From contig VSDK01022183.1 of assembly GCA_009767595.1 (NCBI GenBank), positions 90,376-154,375 on the forward strand: a stretch of DNA of 64,000 bases. The letters run 5' to 3'. Source of the stretch: Symbiodinium kawagutii. Lineage: Eukaryota; Sar; Dinophyceae; Suessiales; Symbiodiniaceae. The translations under genes and the position numbers were made by a program. Positions 51,910 through 62,327 of the stretch are shown here, in pieces. Each line of letters opens with the position of its first letter. The stretch's first letter is position 1. The notes beneath the pieces are model-generated. The model was given only the letters and a program-made list of their open reading frames with translations. It was not told the DNA's origin and made no database searches.

Positions 51910-53559
51910 CGGGAGAAGTTTGACTTGCTAGATCATGAGGATGATCCACGGATCATCGAAGCTGCACTTGGTGATGAGGAATTCGTCCAACTCTTGCAGC
52001 AGTACTTCGAGTCAAGTGACACGGAAAACCAAAAGTGGTTCAAGACATTGGCAACTTTGGTGGTGTTTGAGGGATATACTCTGCTTCACTTCTGCTGCAA
52101 AAGAGGGTTGATTCACTGCGTTGAGTATTTGTTGAAGAAACACTCTGTGTTCACCGCAACGCAGCCGTGGTTACAACTGGCGGACCCTTTGTGGCAAGAC
52201 CGCAGGTGGGGCAATTCTGCCTTTTCAAGGGCTGCTTATTGTGGAGATGTTGAGATGTTGAACGTCCTCTTGAATTGGGCACACGAGCATGATCAGCTTG
52301 AAAAAGCCTTGCAGTTGAAAGACAAACATGGGCAAGATCTTTTTCAAATCCTCGAAGGTCGTATTGCAAAGAGGGATGGTGCGAAAGGAAATCCCAAGCT
52401 CGCACACAACCTACTTTCTCAAGCATGTGGACGGCAGCCAAGTTACCCAGAAGCGGCGGGGCTGGGGGCAAATGTTTCTGCCGATGTGGTAGCAATGGTG
52501 ATCGTTGATCCTCCAAAGTCCACTGGTGACCCGCAAAATGCAGGATATGCAGGTGAAAACAGCGAAGACCAGCGGCTTGCATACCCCTTGGATGCGCAGA
52601 TGACTTTGGTTTCTCTGTCGGAGTTTTTTGCCAAACTTCAAGCAGAGGAGCAAGTCTTGCGGGGCAGGTCAGTCTTGATCATCAATTTGAAGCTGCTTCC
52701 GCAGGACGGCAAAGACCAAGAAGCAGCCCACCGTCTTCTGTCATCTCTCCGTGATTGCTGCAGAGTGGGTATGAAAAACTGTTTCTGCAACCCTGAATTG
52801 TGCCTTACCTTGGGTGAAGCAACTGCAAGGCAGTTGAATGCTGACCCGGTCCCGGCTTGGGAGTCCATTGGCTTCTTGCCGCAGTGGGATGTTCATCCTG
52901 GAAGTGACTCGCCCCTTCTCGAGAAGTTTGCAGATGTGCTGGAGATGATGTTCAATGCTGCAGAGCACACTTTCGAGCGTGACTTCATTGGTTTTGAGCT
53001 GAATCGGGGCATACGATCATGCCTGCCTTGGGAACGTGTACATGTCACAACCTTGCTTGGTAACGCATTCCGACCCAAACAGTTGGCCCACTCTTTGAGA
53101 TGGGAGAGAACCAGGACAAAGAAGTTAAAAGACAATCTCAGAAAAGATTTCAAGGCTTTCAACTGCCTCCTGTCCGGTGTAGCAGCCCTGGAGCGATTCT
53201 TCGTCGTGAAACAGACTCTTATCGACTCAACATCGGTAGAACATGCTTTGCATCCTTCGTGGAAATGGTACGTGGGGCGATTGATCCCTTTCTGGCTGAA
53301 GCAAGTGACTTCTATGAAATCATTGAATGATTCGTGGGGTCAGGAGCGGGATCCAGAGATGGCAGCAGTGATTTGTCAAATTGCGAAGATGTTGGAAGGA
53401 GCTGTGGTGCACCTGCTGAAGATGCGACCAAAAGATGGGAGGCCTGGTATCAACGGCATGTGCCAGGTAGTTAAGGAGAGTTTGGACTCCAATGTGCCTC
53501 AGTGGCCCAGTTTGCTTCCGGAAGTGGCTGACTATATGAAAAAGATCAGCCCAGAGTGA
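51910..53559 (+). CDS. Ankyrin-repeat protein, main part
   Basis: An open frame of 549 codons directly after the TAA, same frame as 51475-51909 and no ATG at its start, so translation alone is unlikely without the 5' part. Two to three ankyrin repeats lie near its start: GYTLLHFCCKRGLIHCVEYL and GNSAFSRAAYCGDVEMLNVL. The remaining ~400 residues form an unrecognised helical domain (PELCLTLGEATARQLN, RSCLPWERVHVTTLLGNAF, SWKWYVGRLIPFWLKQV). Ankyrin repeats usually bind proteins; the partner is unknown. It is intronless in a genome of split genes. Confidence 0.6.
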   Translation, partial: REKFDLLDHEDDPRIIEAALGDEEFVQLLQQYFESSDTENQKWFKTLATLVVFEGYTLLHFCCKRGLIHCVEYLLKKHSVFTATQPWLQLADPLWQDRRWGNSAFSRAAYCGDVEMLNVLLNWAHEHDQLEKALQLKDKHGQDLFQILEGRIAKRDGAKGNPKLAHNLLSQACGRQPSYPEAAGLGANVSADVVAMVIVDPPKSTGDPQNAGYAGENSEDQRLAYPLDAQMTLVSLSEFFAKLQAEEQVLRGRSVLIINLKLLPQDGKDQEAAHRLLSSLRDCCRVGMKNCFCNPELCLTLGEATARQLNADPVPAWESIGFLPQWDVHPGSDSPLLEKFADVLEMMFNAAEHTFERDFIGFELNRGIRSCLPWERVHVTTLLGNAFRPKQLAHSLRWERTRTKKLKDNLRKDFKAFNCLLSGVAALERFFVVKQTLIDSTSVEHALHPSWKWYVGRLIPFWLKQVTSMKSLNDSWGQERDPEMAAVICQIAKMLEGAVVHLLKMRPKDGRPGINGMCQVVKESLDSNVPQWPSLLPEVADYMKKISPE

Positions 53560-54255
53560 CGATGGCTACCTTCGCCATATTGTTTCACATAAGTTTCCAG
53601 CTGGCAGATCATCCAATCACATGGTTCTGCCTTTCGGCCGCCAACAGAGCCTTCAAGAACAGGGCTGGGGTGGAAAAAAGTCAATGTGAACATGGTGGAG
53701 ATGCCCACATTCCCATCTGGTAGATTCAATCGGCAAGGCAGAACCACCATTTTCTTGTCAATGGATAATTTGTAAATCATGTAGATATGGTGGATTTCCA
53801 TGGATTTCCATTGCCGGGTTAATCTGCCAGAGGGTCGATGGATGCCCACGAGTGGCAAGTCAAAATGGTCACTTGCAGAGGAAAGTTTCTCCTGCTTGGA
53901 CTTGCACAAGAGAAAGCCTTCCAAGCACGCCCAAGTATGCATGGTTCTTTCCTTTGCCTTTGGTTGTTGCAAACAAGCGGATACAGAGATATCACATTGA
54001 TATCCCGCATTTATGAACTAAAATGATTGACCACCATGTTTCATCAATATCGGCACAATTTCATGGGCAGTTTTTGATTATTACTATGATACAATCATCA
54101 CACGACTATTACTCATTATACATCATTAAGCATCTGGCACTAGGTAATTCATACATCATTATAAGAAATTATTTATATAATTTATAAGAGTGTAATGAGT
54201 GATAGTTACACAGATGTTAGCATAGCTTGGTCATTTTTTTCGCATTTTTCATCGC
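53560..54255. other. No confident gene; probable 3' flank
   Basis: Open frames on both strands near 53532-54010 lack clear support. 54010-54180 is AT-rich. Confidence 0.35.
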
Positions 54256-54260
54256 TCCAG

Positions 54261-54378
54261 GTTTGCAGAGGGCCAACCTGTGGCACGCACAGAACTCTGT
54301 CACCTCCATGGGGCAGGCGCGGAAGCGCAGGGCAGGGCTCCACGGAGGACCTGCCTGGGGATACGCGGGCGACCCCAG
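54261..54378 (+). CDS. Putative exon, unknown
   Basis: 118 bp of GC-rich DNA between a CGCTCCAG acceptor and a GTTTGA donor, open as FAEGQPVARTELCHLHGAGA and EAQGRAPRRTCLGIRGRPQ. Sharp borders with AT-rich flanks. The family is not recognised. Confidence 0.35.
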
Positions 54379-54789
54379 GTTTGATGGTAGAGATAAGGGT
54401 CCATGAATAGTGGTCACCAGTGATTTAAAGGGCTTGATGGTTGGTAGTGGTTCGTGTTGTCCAATAGTATTCCAGTTGGCAATGAATCATGTAGCAGGTG
54501 TCTCAATCATTAAAAAACCATTTGCAGTTTTTACCATTCACAATTTTTGGTTCCAGTTTATGGTTAATATCGACAACCACCACACAATATTGACCATTGA
54601 TGTTACATTTTAATCTTAACCATTGGCAGTCAGCCATTATTGTATGACCATTGTTAACAATTATGAACCACAATCAATTTTGATCAATGCTTTTGACCCA
54701 TTATGAACTGCAACCCTTATGATTTTTATAACCCATATGACCCATTATGAACCAACCATTGAATCAACCATTTCATAACTGCACACGCC

Positions 54790-54890
54790 CCTGGCAGATT
54801 ATGACGACGCAACTCGTCTCCGTGCCCTGCTTCTTGTTGCTCTGGAGATACTTGGAGCAGGCGAGCACACGGAAGTAGGTGCACAGTAGG
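54790..54890. CDS. Coding-like block, strand uncertain
   Basis: GC-rich block in AT-rich flanks. The minus strand reads YFRVLACSKYLQSNKKQG then TETSCVVIICQ. The plus strand reads PLADYDDATRLRALLLVALE then ILGAGEHTEV. Both are plausible exons. Confidence 0.3.
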
Positions 54891-54921
54891 AACAGTAGCA
54901 GTAGCAGCTGCAGCAGAAGCG

Positions 54922-54922
54922 G

Positions 54923-54981
<59 letters not shown>
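54922..54981. repeat. (TTG)n microsatellite
   Basis: About 20 TTG triplets. Confidence 0.95.
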
Positions 54982-54983
<2 letters not shown>

Positions 54984-55517
54984 ACTGTGGTTGTTGTTTG
55001 TTAGTCTTTCTAGCTGATCCCTGTCTTGTTGCCATTGTTCACCAAATACCAGCATTGGTCAATTCTGGTTTCCGTACATGATTTCAAACAGTTGCTCATT
55101 GTTGCTCATCCCCACACCGCACCAGTGCGAGCCAGGAGCCAGCCCACATTGTTTTTGTTGTTGGTGGTGGCGATGAGTTGGGATGATTCGTCATTATGAG
55201 GTCAAGTGGTGGGTCTGTCACATGTCACCAAGTTCATTTAGCACAACCTCCCAGACGTGTGAAACAGGGAAGGGATATCGGGATATCAGAAGCAATGAAG
55301 AGGATCTCGGTCAGACGGAAGGGATAGCAGCAACACCCCCAGCTAGATAGCCTGGAGTATCTTCAGAAATGAATCAATGAACATCCGCAAAAAGAAGCGG
55401 AGTGGATGCAGATTTCAAGTTGCAACGGCACCTAAAACCAGCTGCTTAGTTGTCGGATTTGACAGTAGTTGTTGGATCGAAAAAAAACCTACTGTCAAAA
55501 CCTGGCTTGTGTGACAG

Positions 55518-55638
55518 TGCCGGCTCGTCGCAAGGGCCTTTTTCACCAGCTGCAGGTGGTGCCACGGGACTATGGAAGCCGCGCAGGTCGTGGCAGCGCG
55601 CTCACAGGGGGGCATTTTTGCCAAAGGAGTTTCAGCTC
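55518..55638 (+). CDS. Putative exon, unknown
   Basis: 121 bp after GTGTGACAG, reading PARRKGLFHQLQVVPRDYGS and RAGRGSALTGGHFCQRSFS, ending at GTTAAT. 54990-55515 before it shows no other exon. Family unknown. Confidence 0.4.
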
Positions 55639-55639
55639 G

Positions 55640-55790
55640 TTAATGGCTAATGATGGTTAATGATGGTTTTACAATGATGGTTAATGATGGTAAATGATGG
55701 TTAATGATGGTTAATGATGGTTAATGATGATTAATGATGGTTAATTAATGATGGTCAGTTCATAGTTCTGATGGTTGATGATGGTTTAAT
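55640..55790. repeat. (ATGATGGTTA)n decanucleotide array
   Basis: Near-perfect ATGATGGTTA units directly after the exon at 55518-55638, where an intron would begin. Confidence 0.85.
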
Positions 55791-56434
55791 AGAGAAACCC
55801 TGGGAAACCATTGATAATTGGTGGATTTTCCATTGCTATGTTAGTTTCCCACAGGGTAATCAACCATGAATGAAACAGTTCATCAATACCAGAAAGCTGA
55901 TGTTGGAAAATCTACAGGACCTCGATATGTTTGTCAAAACCGGGGGTTGCACCTTTTTCACGTGTTATCGCCATGGGGAATCGTGATGTGGAATTGGCCC
56001 TCTTGTTTCTCAGATCTGTTGGTGTCATTGTGCTCATCCGACTATCGATTGCGGATTTTCTGGTCAAACCTCGGTTCAATCAATGTGCATGATTGATGGC
56101 TCATATGTCTTTTGAAAAGCAGTAGGTTGTCACCATCCGTTATTCCTGTTCGCTCATTCTATCATCATAAGCCAGTGGTTTACCTCAATAATGCTACCAC
56201 TATTGACTGTGCAGCTATGGTTTGCTTGACCGTCATGACCAGGAAATGGATTTCTCACAATCATATTTGTGATGATCGTCTACAGGTGGTTTCAGGTGGT
56301 TACAGAAATTTTCCTTTCTTTTTTCGTCCCTGTGCAATCACAAGATCCTGCCCAGAAATGCTGCTGTCGCTCAAACTCGGGCAGTTGTTTTCAAAGGATT
56401 GCAACAAGAAATAAAGAACCCATCAAACCAAACC

Positions 56435-56522
56435 CAGGGTTCTTTGGGTTTGGGGATGGTTTTTGTTTGCAGGGTTCTCTAAAACTTCAAACAAAAACCA
56501 TCCCCAAACCCAAAGAACCCTG
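56435..56522. repeat. Perfect 35-bp inverted repeat with 18-bp loop
   Basis: Left arm 56435-56469 and right arm 56488-56522 are exact reverse complements over 35 bp (arm begins CAGGGTTCTTTGGG). Transcribed, it would form a long stable hairpin. Confidence 0.9.
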
Positions 56523-56777
56523 CACCTTTGAGGTGAACGCATCAAAAAGTCAAAAACATCAAAAAACTCAGCGGAAAGCAGCAGTTGGAACCAGTTGGGA
56601 ATTCCCGTGATCAACCAGTTTGGTTCAACCACTCTTCCGTAAAGATTGGACCCCCAAGTTATGGTTGGTTGATTCCAAGGAATGGTATAAATGAAGTGAC
56701 ATGAACCAACCATACCCAATCAAGTCAAGGGGTTCACATAAACCCCATGATTTTTTGGGGCCCCCTATGCCTTGAGA

Positions 56778-56925
56778 TCCTTGAGATCCCCCGCCGCAGG
56801 CCGTGCCGCCTCGCGGTTTGCTGCGAGACCTGCAGAGGTGCAGACGCGGCGCCGGGCGCAGGCGAAGATTGCGGAGGCCGCGGCGCCGGGGAGTCGTGGG
56901 GAACCGGGTGAAGGCAGGGTGGTTG
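56778..56925 (+). CDS. GC-rich putative exon, unknown
   Basis: Opens after CCCGCCGCAG and reads RAASRFAARPAEVQTRRRAQ and AKIAEAAAPGSRGEPG, with a GTGAAG or GGTGG donor region after it. It is Ala/Arg-rich. The opposite strand is also open, so strand confidence is moderate. Confidence 0.3.
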
Positions 56926-57669
56926 GTGGTTGGTGGTTGGTTGCGATTAGTGGTGATGAGCGGTTTTTGAGTGGTGGTTAGTGGTGGTTGGTGGCTGGTG
57001 GGTAGTGGTGGTTAGCAGTGGAAAGTATTGGTGAGTGGTGTGCTTGCCAATAAGCAACTCTTAGTTGCTTAGTGGTGGTTAGACAGCTAAGGTGTCATAA
57101 TAGAGGCTGTTAGTTTCATGTTGGCTGAAACCGTTGATAAGTGATGGTTGGCCAATGTAATTATGGTGGCTTGATGATTGCAAACTGCCTGGTGAGCTGG
57201 GCCATTCCAATATATTCCCATGTTGGCTTGGGATCCAATGGCTGAGAATGTTTCAGAAAAGAGGCAGCAATGACTGTTACGGTTGTGAATTGTAGGGGTG
57301 GATCCTTGAAACACAATCAGAGGATTGGTTGTGCTGCTTGGATAGATGGTTATCCGCCCATCCCGCTGTAACATGTAACGTGTGAGGGCCGGTGATTCCT
57401 TAGCGGAGATACATGTGATGATTATACAACCAGCCAACGGTCAGCGATCATGGGAAGTGGCATAAGGTTGCATAAGGATATTGGATCTAAAGCAAACATT
57501 TTGTACAACTATGAAAGTAGCTTAGCGGATGCTATGCTCGCCAGCTCCGACCACTAGTTGAATCCCAAACCAGAGAAGATTCTCCCATTTGCAAGAAAAA
57601 ATGATCCAAAGAATGCAACAGCTGTATAGTCATCACTTGTCCAGCAAATAGTTGGTTTGGCTGGTTGAG

Positions 57670-57815
57670 GAACCCCCCGCCCGACAGGCCGGGGTTCCAT
57701 CGGTTCCTTGTCCCAGGAGACTCTTCCAGTGGCTTGCACGGTGGAACTGCAGAATGTCCGCAAGGATGCTGGTGATCCAGCGAGCCCGATGGTCAGCCGA
57801 TGAATCAGAATTTTC
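57670..57815 (-). CDS. Putative minus-strand exon, unknown
   Basis: The minus strand reads ADHRARWITSILADILQFHR and ASHWKSLLGQGTDGTPACRA. Good composition; exact splice borders are unclear. It may belong to the same minus-strand gene as 58966-59310. Confidence 0.4.
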
Positions 57816-58266
57816 TTGGATAAACACTATATGAAAAGATATGAATAATAGATAAACTAATTGTATATAAAACGATAAACTAAAAGATTGTATACAAACT
57901 AAAGATAAACTAAATGAAGACAAACTATAGAAACTATAGTGACTAACTACTTAAAAACTACATGAATTGTATATAAACCACAAACTAATTACCGTGATGA
58001 TCTTGATTTGGTTTTGATCCAGGGTCGACGGGTCCTAATGTTGATTTTATCACATCCATTACCTTCCCATGTATCCTCACATCTATTCTTCAGTGCAGCC
58101 ATCTATGTTCCACTGGTTGGTGGTTTCAAACATTTTTTCTTTTTCCTATTGATTATTAACAAATTGTTGGTTGACTGATATTTTTCGTAGGGGTTGAAAC
58201 CAGCAACCAGTATGTCCTCAATACATCTAACCCACGTACTCATGGTGCTGCAGCTGTTTTTCGCAG

Positions 58267-58370
58267 GAGTTTCTCATCGGCGGCCGGCGGCCAAACAGGT
58301 GCAGCGCAGCTCGGTGCGTTGTTGGGGGGCCAGCAGCAGTACGTTGCGCATGATCCGTTGCCTTCAAACA
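58267..58370 (+). CDS. Putative exon, unknown
   Basis: Opens after TTTTTCGCAG and reads SFSSAAGGQTGAAQLGALLG then GQQQYVAHDPLPSN, ending at a GC donor. GC-rich against AT-rich flanks. Family unknown. Confidence 0.4.
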
Positions 58371-58965
58371 GCCATCATGAAGCATGAACCAGAACCATGG
58401 CAACCACTATTGAACACCATGTTTATGTTAACAATATTGACTATAGTGGTTGAAAGAACCAATATTAATATGTATTAATAACATGCTTATATTTAACACT
58501 ATATTGATTATTCCGCATTGACAATATCTATTCAACCATTGCTATGACCAATAAATAGCGTTTATGAACGACATCAACTACCACTCACAACCTGGAAAAG
58601 CATCATTCCGAGAGTGGGTGGTCCATGGTCGCTCCACATTCGGTTTGACAGTTGGTGAAGGGTGGCCAAGGATGATCAATGGTCCATGTTACTTAAGTCA
58701 TGGCGCTGACAATGGTGAACAATGGTTAAACACAATAGGTATCAATAAGTATCCATCAAATCGGTAAACCAGGTTTGATCATGGCTAAATAGTGCTGAAC
58801 GAAGGACAATGGCTACTGGAATAGTGATCATGATGGAGCATGTGCGTGGCCGAGCTGGCACGTTTTTTTTCATGCCCATGGACTGCTCAATGGTTGGCTG
58901 ACCATGGCTGACCTTCGAGAGAGTGAGATGTTTGGTATAGCTATGCATGCAACTCTGCATCTGGT

Positions 58966-59310
58966 TCACGAGAGTTCACTAGCTTCTGGAAGCGACCGTC
59001 GGTCATTGACCATACAAAAGAATGGGGGTTTCTCAAAATGGGGAAGCCCCAACAATAGTTGGTTCATTGATATAAATGGGCAATCCAAACTGGGGGTACT
59101 CCAAACTGGCTTGAGAATAGTTGGTTCATTCCTACAATGTCCATTACAATAGTTGGACATGGATGATTTGGGGGTACCTCGAACTGGCTTGAGAAACACC
59201 CAGCCCTGGTAGAACATCCCAGCCGTGACGGACGGGACCTCAGTCATCTTGGGCAGGAGAGTGGTGGCCGTGAAGCGCTTGGACTTGGGTTTGGCGGAAG
59301 GCAGGGATGT
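58966..59310 (-). CDS. Last exons of a minus-strand gene, split by an introner-like element
   Basis: The upstream coding block (about 59310-59202, minus) reads KPKSKRFTATTLLPKMTEVP and SVTAGMFYQGW, and stops at a GT that lies in the TIR of the element at 59024-59201. On the far side, after TTTTGAG, the frame resumes as KPPFFCMVNDRRSLPEASEL and S, then a TGA at 58966. Phase is 0 on both sides. Reading straight through the element is also open, because its length is a multiple of three, so an unspliced form could be translated. The family is not recognised. Confidence 0.5.
   Translation of the reverse strand, partial: TSLPSAKPKSKRFTATTLLPKMTEVPSVTAGMFYQGWVFLKPVRGTPKSSMSNYCNGHCRNEPTILKPVWSTPSLDCPFISMNQLLLGLPHFEKPPFFCMVNDRRSLPEASELS
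59024..59201 (-). repeat. Introner-like TIR element, family 1, inside a coding region
   Basis: 178 bp with termini GGGGGTTTCTCAA (59024-59036) and TTGAGAAACACCC (59189-59201), 12 of 13 pairing. On the minus strand the first TIR gives GTGTTTCTC (donor) and the last gives TTTTGAG (acceptor). It contains an internal duplication around AATAGTTGGTTCATT and CCAAACTGG. Confidence 0.65.
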
Positions 59311-59980
59311 GATGTGAAGCCACCGTTGATTGGTTGCTGGTCGATGATGACTGATGATGGTTACTGATGACTGATGATGGTTAATGATGACTGATGATGG
59401 TTACTGGTGGTTTTTTGATGGCCAACTGGTGGTTGAAACCTGATAATGATGATTCAGGTCGATAATGATGATTGATAGTTGTGAAGTTATGGTTAGATGA
59501 TGGTTCCGTGATGGTTTCGATGGTTAGATGATGGCTAGATGATGCTTAAATGACGGTCAAATGATGGAACATGATGGGTAAGCCTGAGCCATTGTTAATG
59601 CCAGTTGGCCATGCTTAAGTTTGGTTAAGAGGGGTACGATTTGTTTATGGTATAAGTCGCCTACTCTCTCTGACGTTTCATCCTAAGTGGTTCTTTGAGG
59701 GGGAGGCTGGTAGACATTGATGTATGATATTATGCTTGTTTGGTCCCCTTGGTATTTAGAAGAAGAAGCTCTGACATGCTTGAGGCGGTAGTCGACCTGG
59801 AGTTGTAAGCTCACAAATTTTGGAGAGCATTTGGGTATGTAGATGGATGTTTGTGGACATGGCAAGAAATGATTCAAAAGCACCGAAATTCACAAACCCA
59901 AATAAGCCAGAGACAAGTCCTATATGGGTAACTTTCAATTTTGGAGACCGCCCCTTGCGGTTGTAGTTGGATTGCTGCAG

Positions 59981-60136
59981 AGGTCCCCGACCAATGCCCG
60001 ACAAAGCAGGAGAGATCTTGGCTCTCTTGGGCCACAATGGCGCCGGAAAGCCTTGGTCCTAAGTGGGGCCGCGAATTCCGGGGCCTTCTGTTCAAACACT
60101 GGGAGTGGAAGATCCGCTTGATCACGCCAGATTTCA
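59981..60136 (+). pseudogene. ABC-transporter fragment: Walker A block next to a second coding-like block
   Basis: 59991-60050 reads PMPDKAGEILALLGHNGAGK, the Walker A motif of an ABC ATPase, and GHNGAGK is typical of ABCA-type transporters. It continues only PWS before a TAA, without the expected TT. The next block (60060-60136, another frame) reads KWGREFRGLLFKHWEWKIRL and ends at a GTTAGA donor; this resembles the start of an ABC transmembrane half. The rest of the nucleotide-binding domain (Q-loop, signature, Walker B) is not present, so this is a shuffled or decayed fragment, or two exons with an unseen intron. Confidence 0.4.
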
Positions 60137-60364
60137 GGTTAGATCACCAGCTTTTTCTGGTATAACTGGGGTGGTTTATTGATATGGATCTCTCATTGGT
60201 CAGATTTATGGCTGGTTTCTGGAGACGATGATTTCGTGGATTTGGTTGAAGACGACCTCGTTTTGGGATTGAGTTTGGGGTACCAATCAGTTCCGAACAT
60301 ACCCAACGATCAGATTTGGGCCACACTGCACTCCGGCTCAAGAGCTCGAAGTAGCTGCAGCATC

Positions 60365-60946
60365 ATGGATGGCATGGAGTTGCCTGATGTAGAGGAGAAG
60401 AAGGCAGGAAATTTGTACTCCAAAACAGACCTGCTGAAGGCTGTGTCAGAATTCTTCAACGATGCGCTCCCACGGATGGGCTTTCAGGAGGACCACTTCT
60501 GGACAAACATCAGAATAATCCTTTGCATTATTTGCTGCTCCTTCGGGTGCTATGCCCAATTTGGGTTGAAGTTTCCAAAGGATCGGATGTACATTGGCGT
60601 TTGCGTGGCTGGATACTTCCTGTTCTCTGGCATGGTGGCTCTCATTGACATGTTTGTCATAAAGACCTCTGTGATGTGCCTGAAAGTCAGTGGAGAGACT
60701 GTCTTTGTTGATGTGACTATGCTACCCTTCTCACAAGACATGGAAATTGGCCTCAGAACTCGAATCGGTCCCAAGAACAAAGCAAAAGCGGCAGTGTCAT
60801 TCAAGGCTTCGGTCGGACGCTACTTTGACAGCGATGGCTATTTGGGTCAGGAGGAGATTCTAGCAGAATTCCTGAAATTGGTCAAGAAATTTGAGAAAGA
60901 CCACGGTCAAAAGGAGGCCGCTCCCGAAAGAAAAAAAGACAAGTGA
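60365..60946 (+). CDS. SPCS2: Signal peptidase complex subunit 2 (SPC25-like)
   Basis: 193 aa from the ATG at 60365; the frame is open upstream but without another ATG. It matches the small, two-span ER membrane subunit of signal peptidase: an N-terminal cytosolic part (YSKTDLLKAVSEFFNDALPR), span one (IRIILCIICCSFGCYAQFG), a short loop (LKFPKDRMY), span two (IGVCVAGYFLFSGMVALIDM), then a cytosolic C-terminal domain and a Lys-rich tail ending PERKKDK. Length and topology fit the family (about 190-225 aa). It would assist cleavage of signal peptides at the translocon. It is a single exon. GGCTCAAG, eight bases like the spliced-leader end, lies at 60335-60342, 22 bp before the ATG, and could be a worn relic. 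Confidence 0.75.
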   Translation: MDGMELPDVEEKKAGNLYSKTDLLKAVSEFFNDALPRMGFQEDHFWTNIRIILCIICCSFGCYAQFGLKFPKDRMYIGVCVAGYFLFSGMVALIDMFVIKTSVMCLKVSGETVFVDVTMLPFSQDMEIGLRTRIGPKNKAKAAVSFKASVGRYFDSDGYLGQEEILAEFLKLVKKFEKDHGQKEAAPERKKDK

Positions 60947-61214
60947 TGCTTTGGGAAATGAGTGAATAGCCGCCCAAAATCCATAGAGCCTGAAAGTGTT
61001 CGCTTTGTTTCCGAAATTTTGTTTCGAAGTTGCGGTTGCGCACAGCAAGAACTGCCACCACTATGAAGCCTGAGTGAACTCAGAGCGTGGCGGTTGAGAG
61101 TTGCCGCTTCCCGCGAGCCGCTGCTAGCGCTTGCCAAAGACCTGAGGCCGCTGGGACCCTCGAAAAAAGGCCATGAGATCTTGGAACCTTCCGGATGCCT
61201 GATATCATGTAGAT

Positions 61215-61309
61215 GGGTGTTTCTCAAGCTCCAAAGTTATGGTTGTTTTTTTGGTGTAAATGACTAACAAGCTTGATGATTTAGGGCACCTCTATTTTGA
61301 GAAACGGTC
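61215..61309 (+). repeat. Introner-like TIR element, family 1
   Basis: 95 bp from GGGTGTTTCTCAA (61215-61227) to TTGAGAAACGGTC (61297-61309). The TIRs pair at 9 of 13 positions. GT lies in the first and TTTTGAG in the second. Confidence 0.5.
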
Positions 61310-61451
61310 ACAGGATGCTTGCCATTGGGTCACCCCCACTTCTCAGTCCTCAAACAGTGCTTTGTTCTTTTTCGAAAGGGACGGTGTGAACTTTTGTAGT
61401 AGCATGCACTGTATGGTCACATGGCTGTTTTTGAACCCAGCAACATGTTGA
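61303..61451 (+). CDS. Putative exon after an introner-like element
   Basis: After the TTTTGAG acceptor the frame reads KRSQDACHWVTPTSQSSNSA and LFFFERDGVNFCSSMHC, open to a TGA at about 61449. It follows the SPC2 gene by ~360 bp. Family unknown. Confidence 0.3.
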
Positions 61452-61573
61452 TACCAGAGATGTCCGACCTATGGCCGGCTTCCATTGGCCTCATGCCGAG
61501 GTCCACAACTGTATCGATGCTGACAGGGGTGCTGCCCCCTACCGAGGCAGGGCAAAACGGTCAATTCGGTACC

Positions 61574-61693
61574 TGTGGCAGTGGGTCAAAATCTTGTACC
61601 CCTGATTCCCCTGTCATTAACCATTATTTTCGCCATTATTGTCGGTGATTATCCCCTATTGTTGGTTGGTTATTATTGACCCATAGCCATATA
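61574..61693 (+). repeat. Introner-like TIR element, family 2 (copy B)
   Basis: Inverted relative to copies A and C. It starts GTGGGTCAAAATC and ends ATTGACCCATAGCCATAT, with CCCCTGATTCCCC and ATTAACCATTATTTT inside. GT follows GCA at its left end and CATAG gives an AG at its right end. Confidence 0.65.
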
Positions 61694-61715
61694 AGATCAT
61701 GTGAGCATTGGTCAT

Positions 61716-61731
61716 NNNNNNNNNNNNNNNN
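61716..61731. other. Short assembly gap (16 N)
   Basis: Sixteen undetermined bases just after family-2 copy B. Confidence 1.
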
Positions 61732-61909
61732 GGAATGCCGTAGACAAGTCAGCAGGTTTGCAGGCCCTTGACTCATGGGTGGTGGCATCGTCAAGTCACA
61801 GTAAGTTATGTCATGTTGTCAGTTACACTATTTATGGATAGAAAAATGTATATCATCTGGAAAAGATAAGGAGACGTGGGAACATGCCCAGAAGGATTCG
61901 GTTCTGTTC

Positions 61910-61970
61910 GTTTCAGCGACGTGAGCAGACAGGAAGACCTGCACCCTGTCCGGTGCATCGCTGGCGGTAG
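61910..61970 (+). CDS. Short putative exon
   Basis: After CGTTTCAG the sequence reads DVSRQEDLHPVRCIAG and ends at GTAGCT. Its phase (one base over) fits the start of the exon at 62328. Confidence 0.3.
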
Positions 61971-62327
61971 CTTTACTGATGGCTCAACTGGCTCAAACCT
62001 GTGGGTTTCCAGATGATTATGGCACCTTGTGGTTTATGATTCACCATGACTCACTTATTGTTACTCAGTGATGAAGAATGGTGATTCATGTTTCCAGATG
62101 ACTTCTCGTTATTCACCGTGGTTCATGATTCAGCATGATTCGTCATTCTTCACCATGATTGATCAGTCTTCACGAGTACCTTGACCCTCAATTCGCCTTC
62201 ATTTTTGAGATCAATACCGTATAATTTTGTGTGACTTTCACCCATTTAAGTTGGGTAATTGAGGGTCAAGGTACATTCCTTACTCTCGTTGGTCGTGACT
62301 CTCGTTGGTCCTGACTCTCGCAACCAG

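Noticed and set aside
60335-60342. GGCTCAAG before SPCS2 as a spliced-leader relic
   Set aside because: Only eight bases match and the upstream part does not fit well; noted under the gene but not called.
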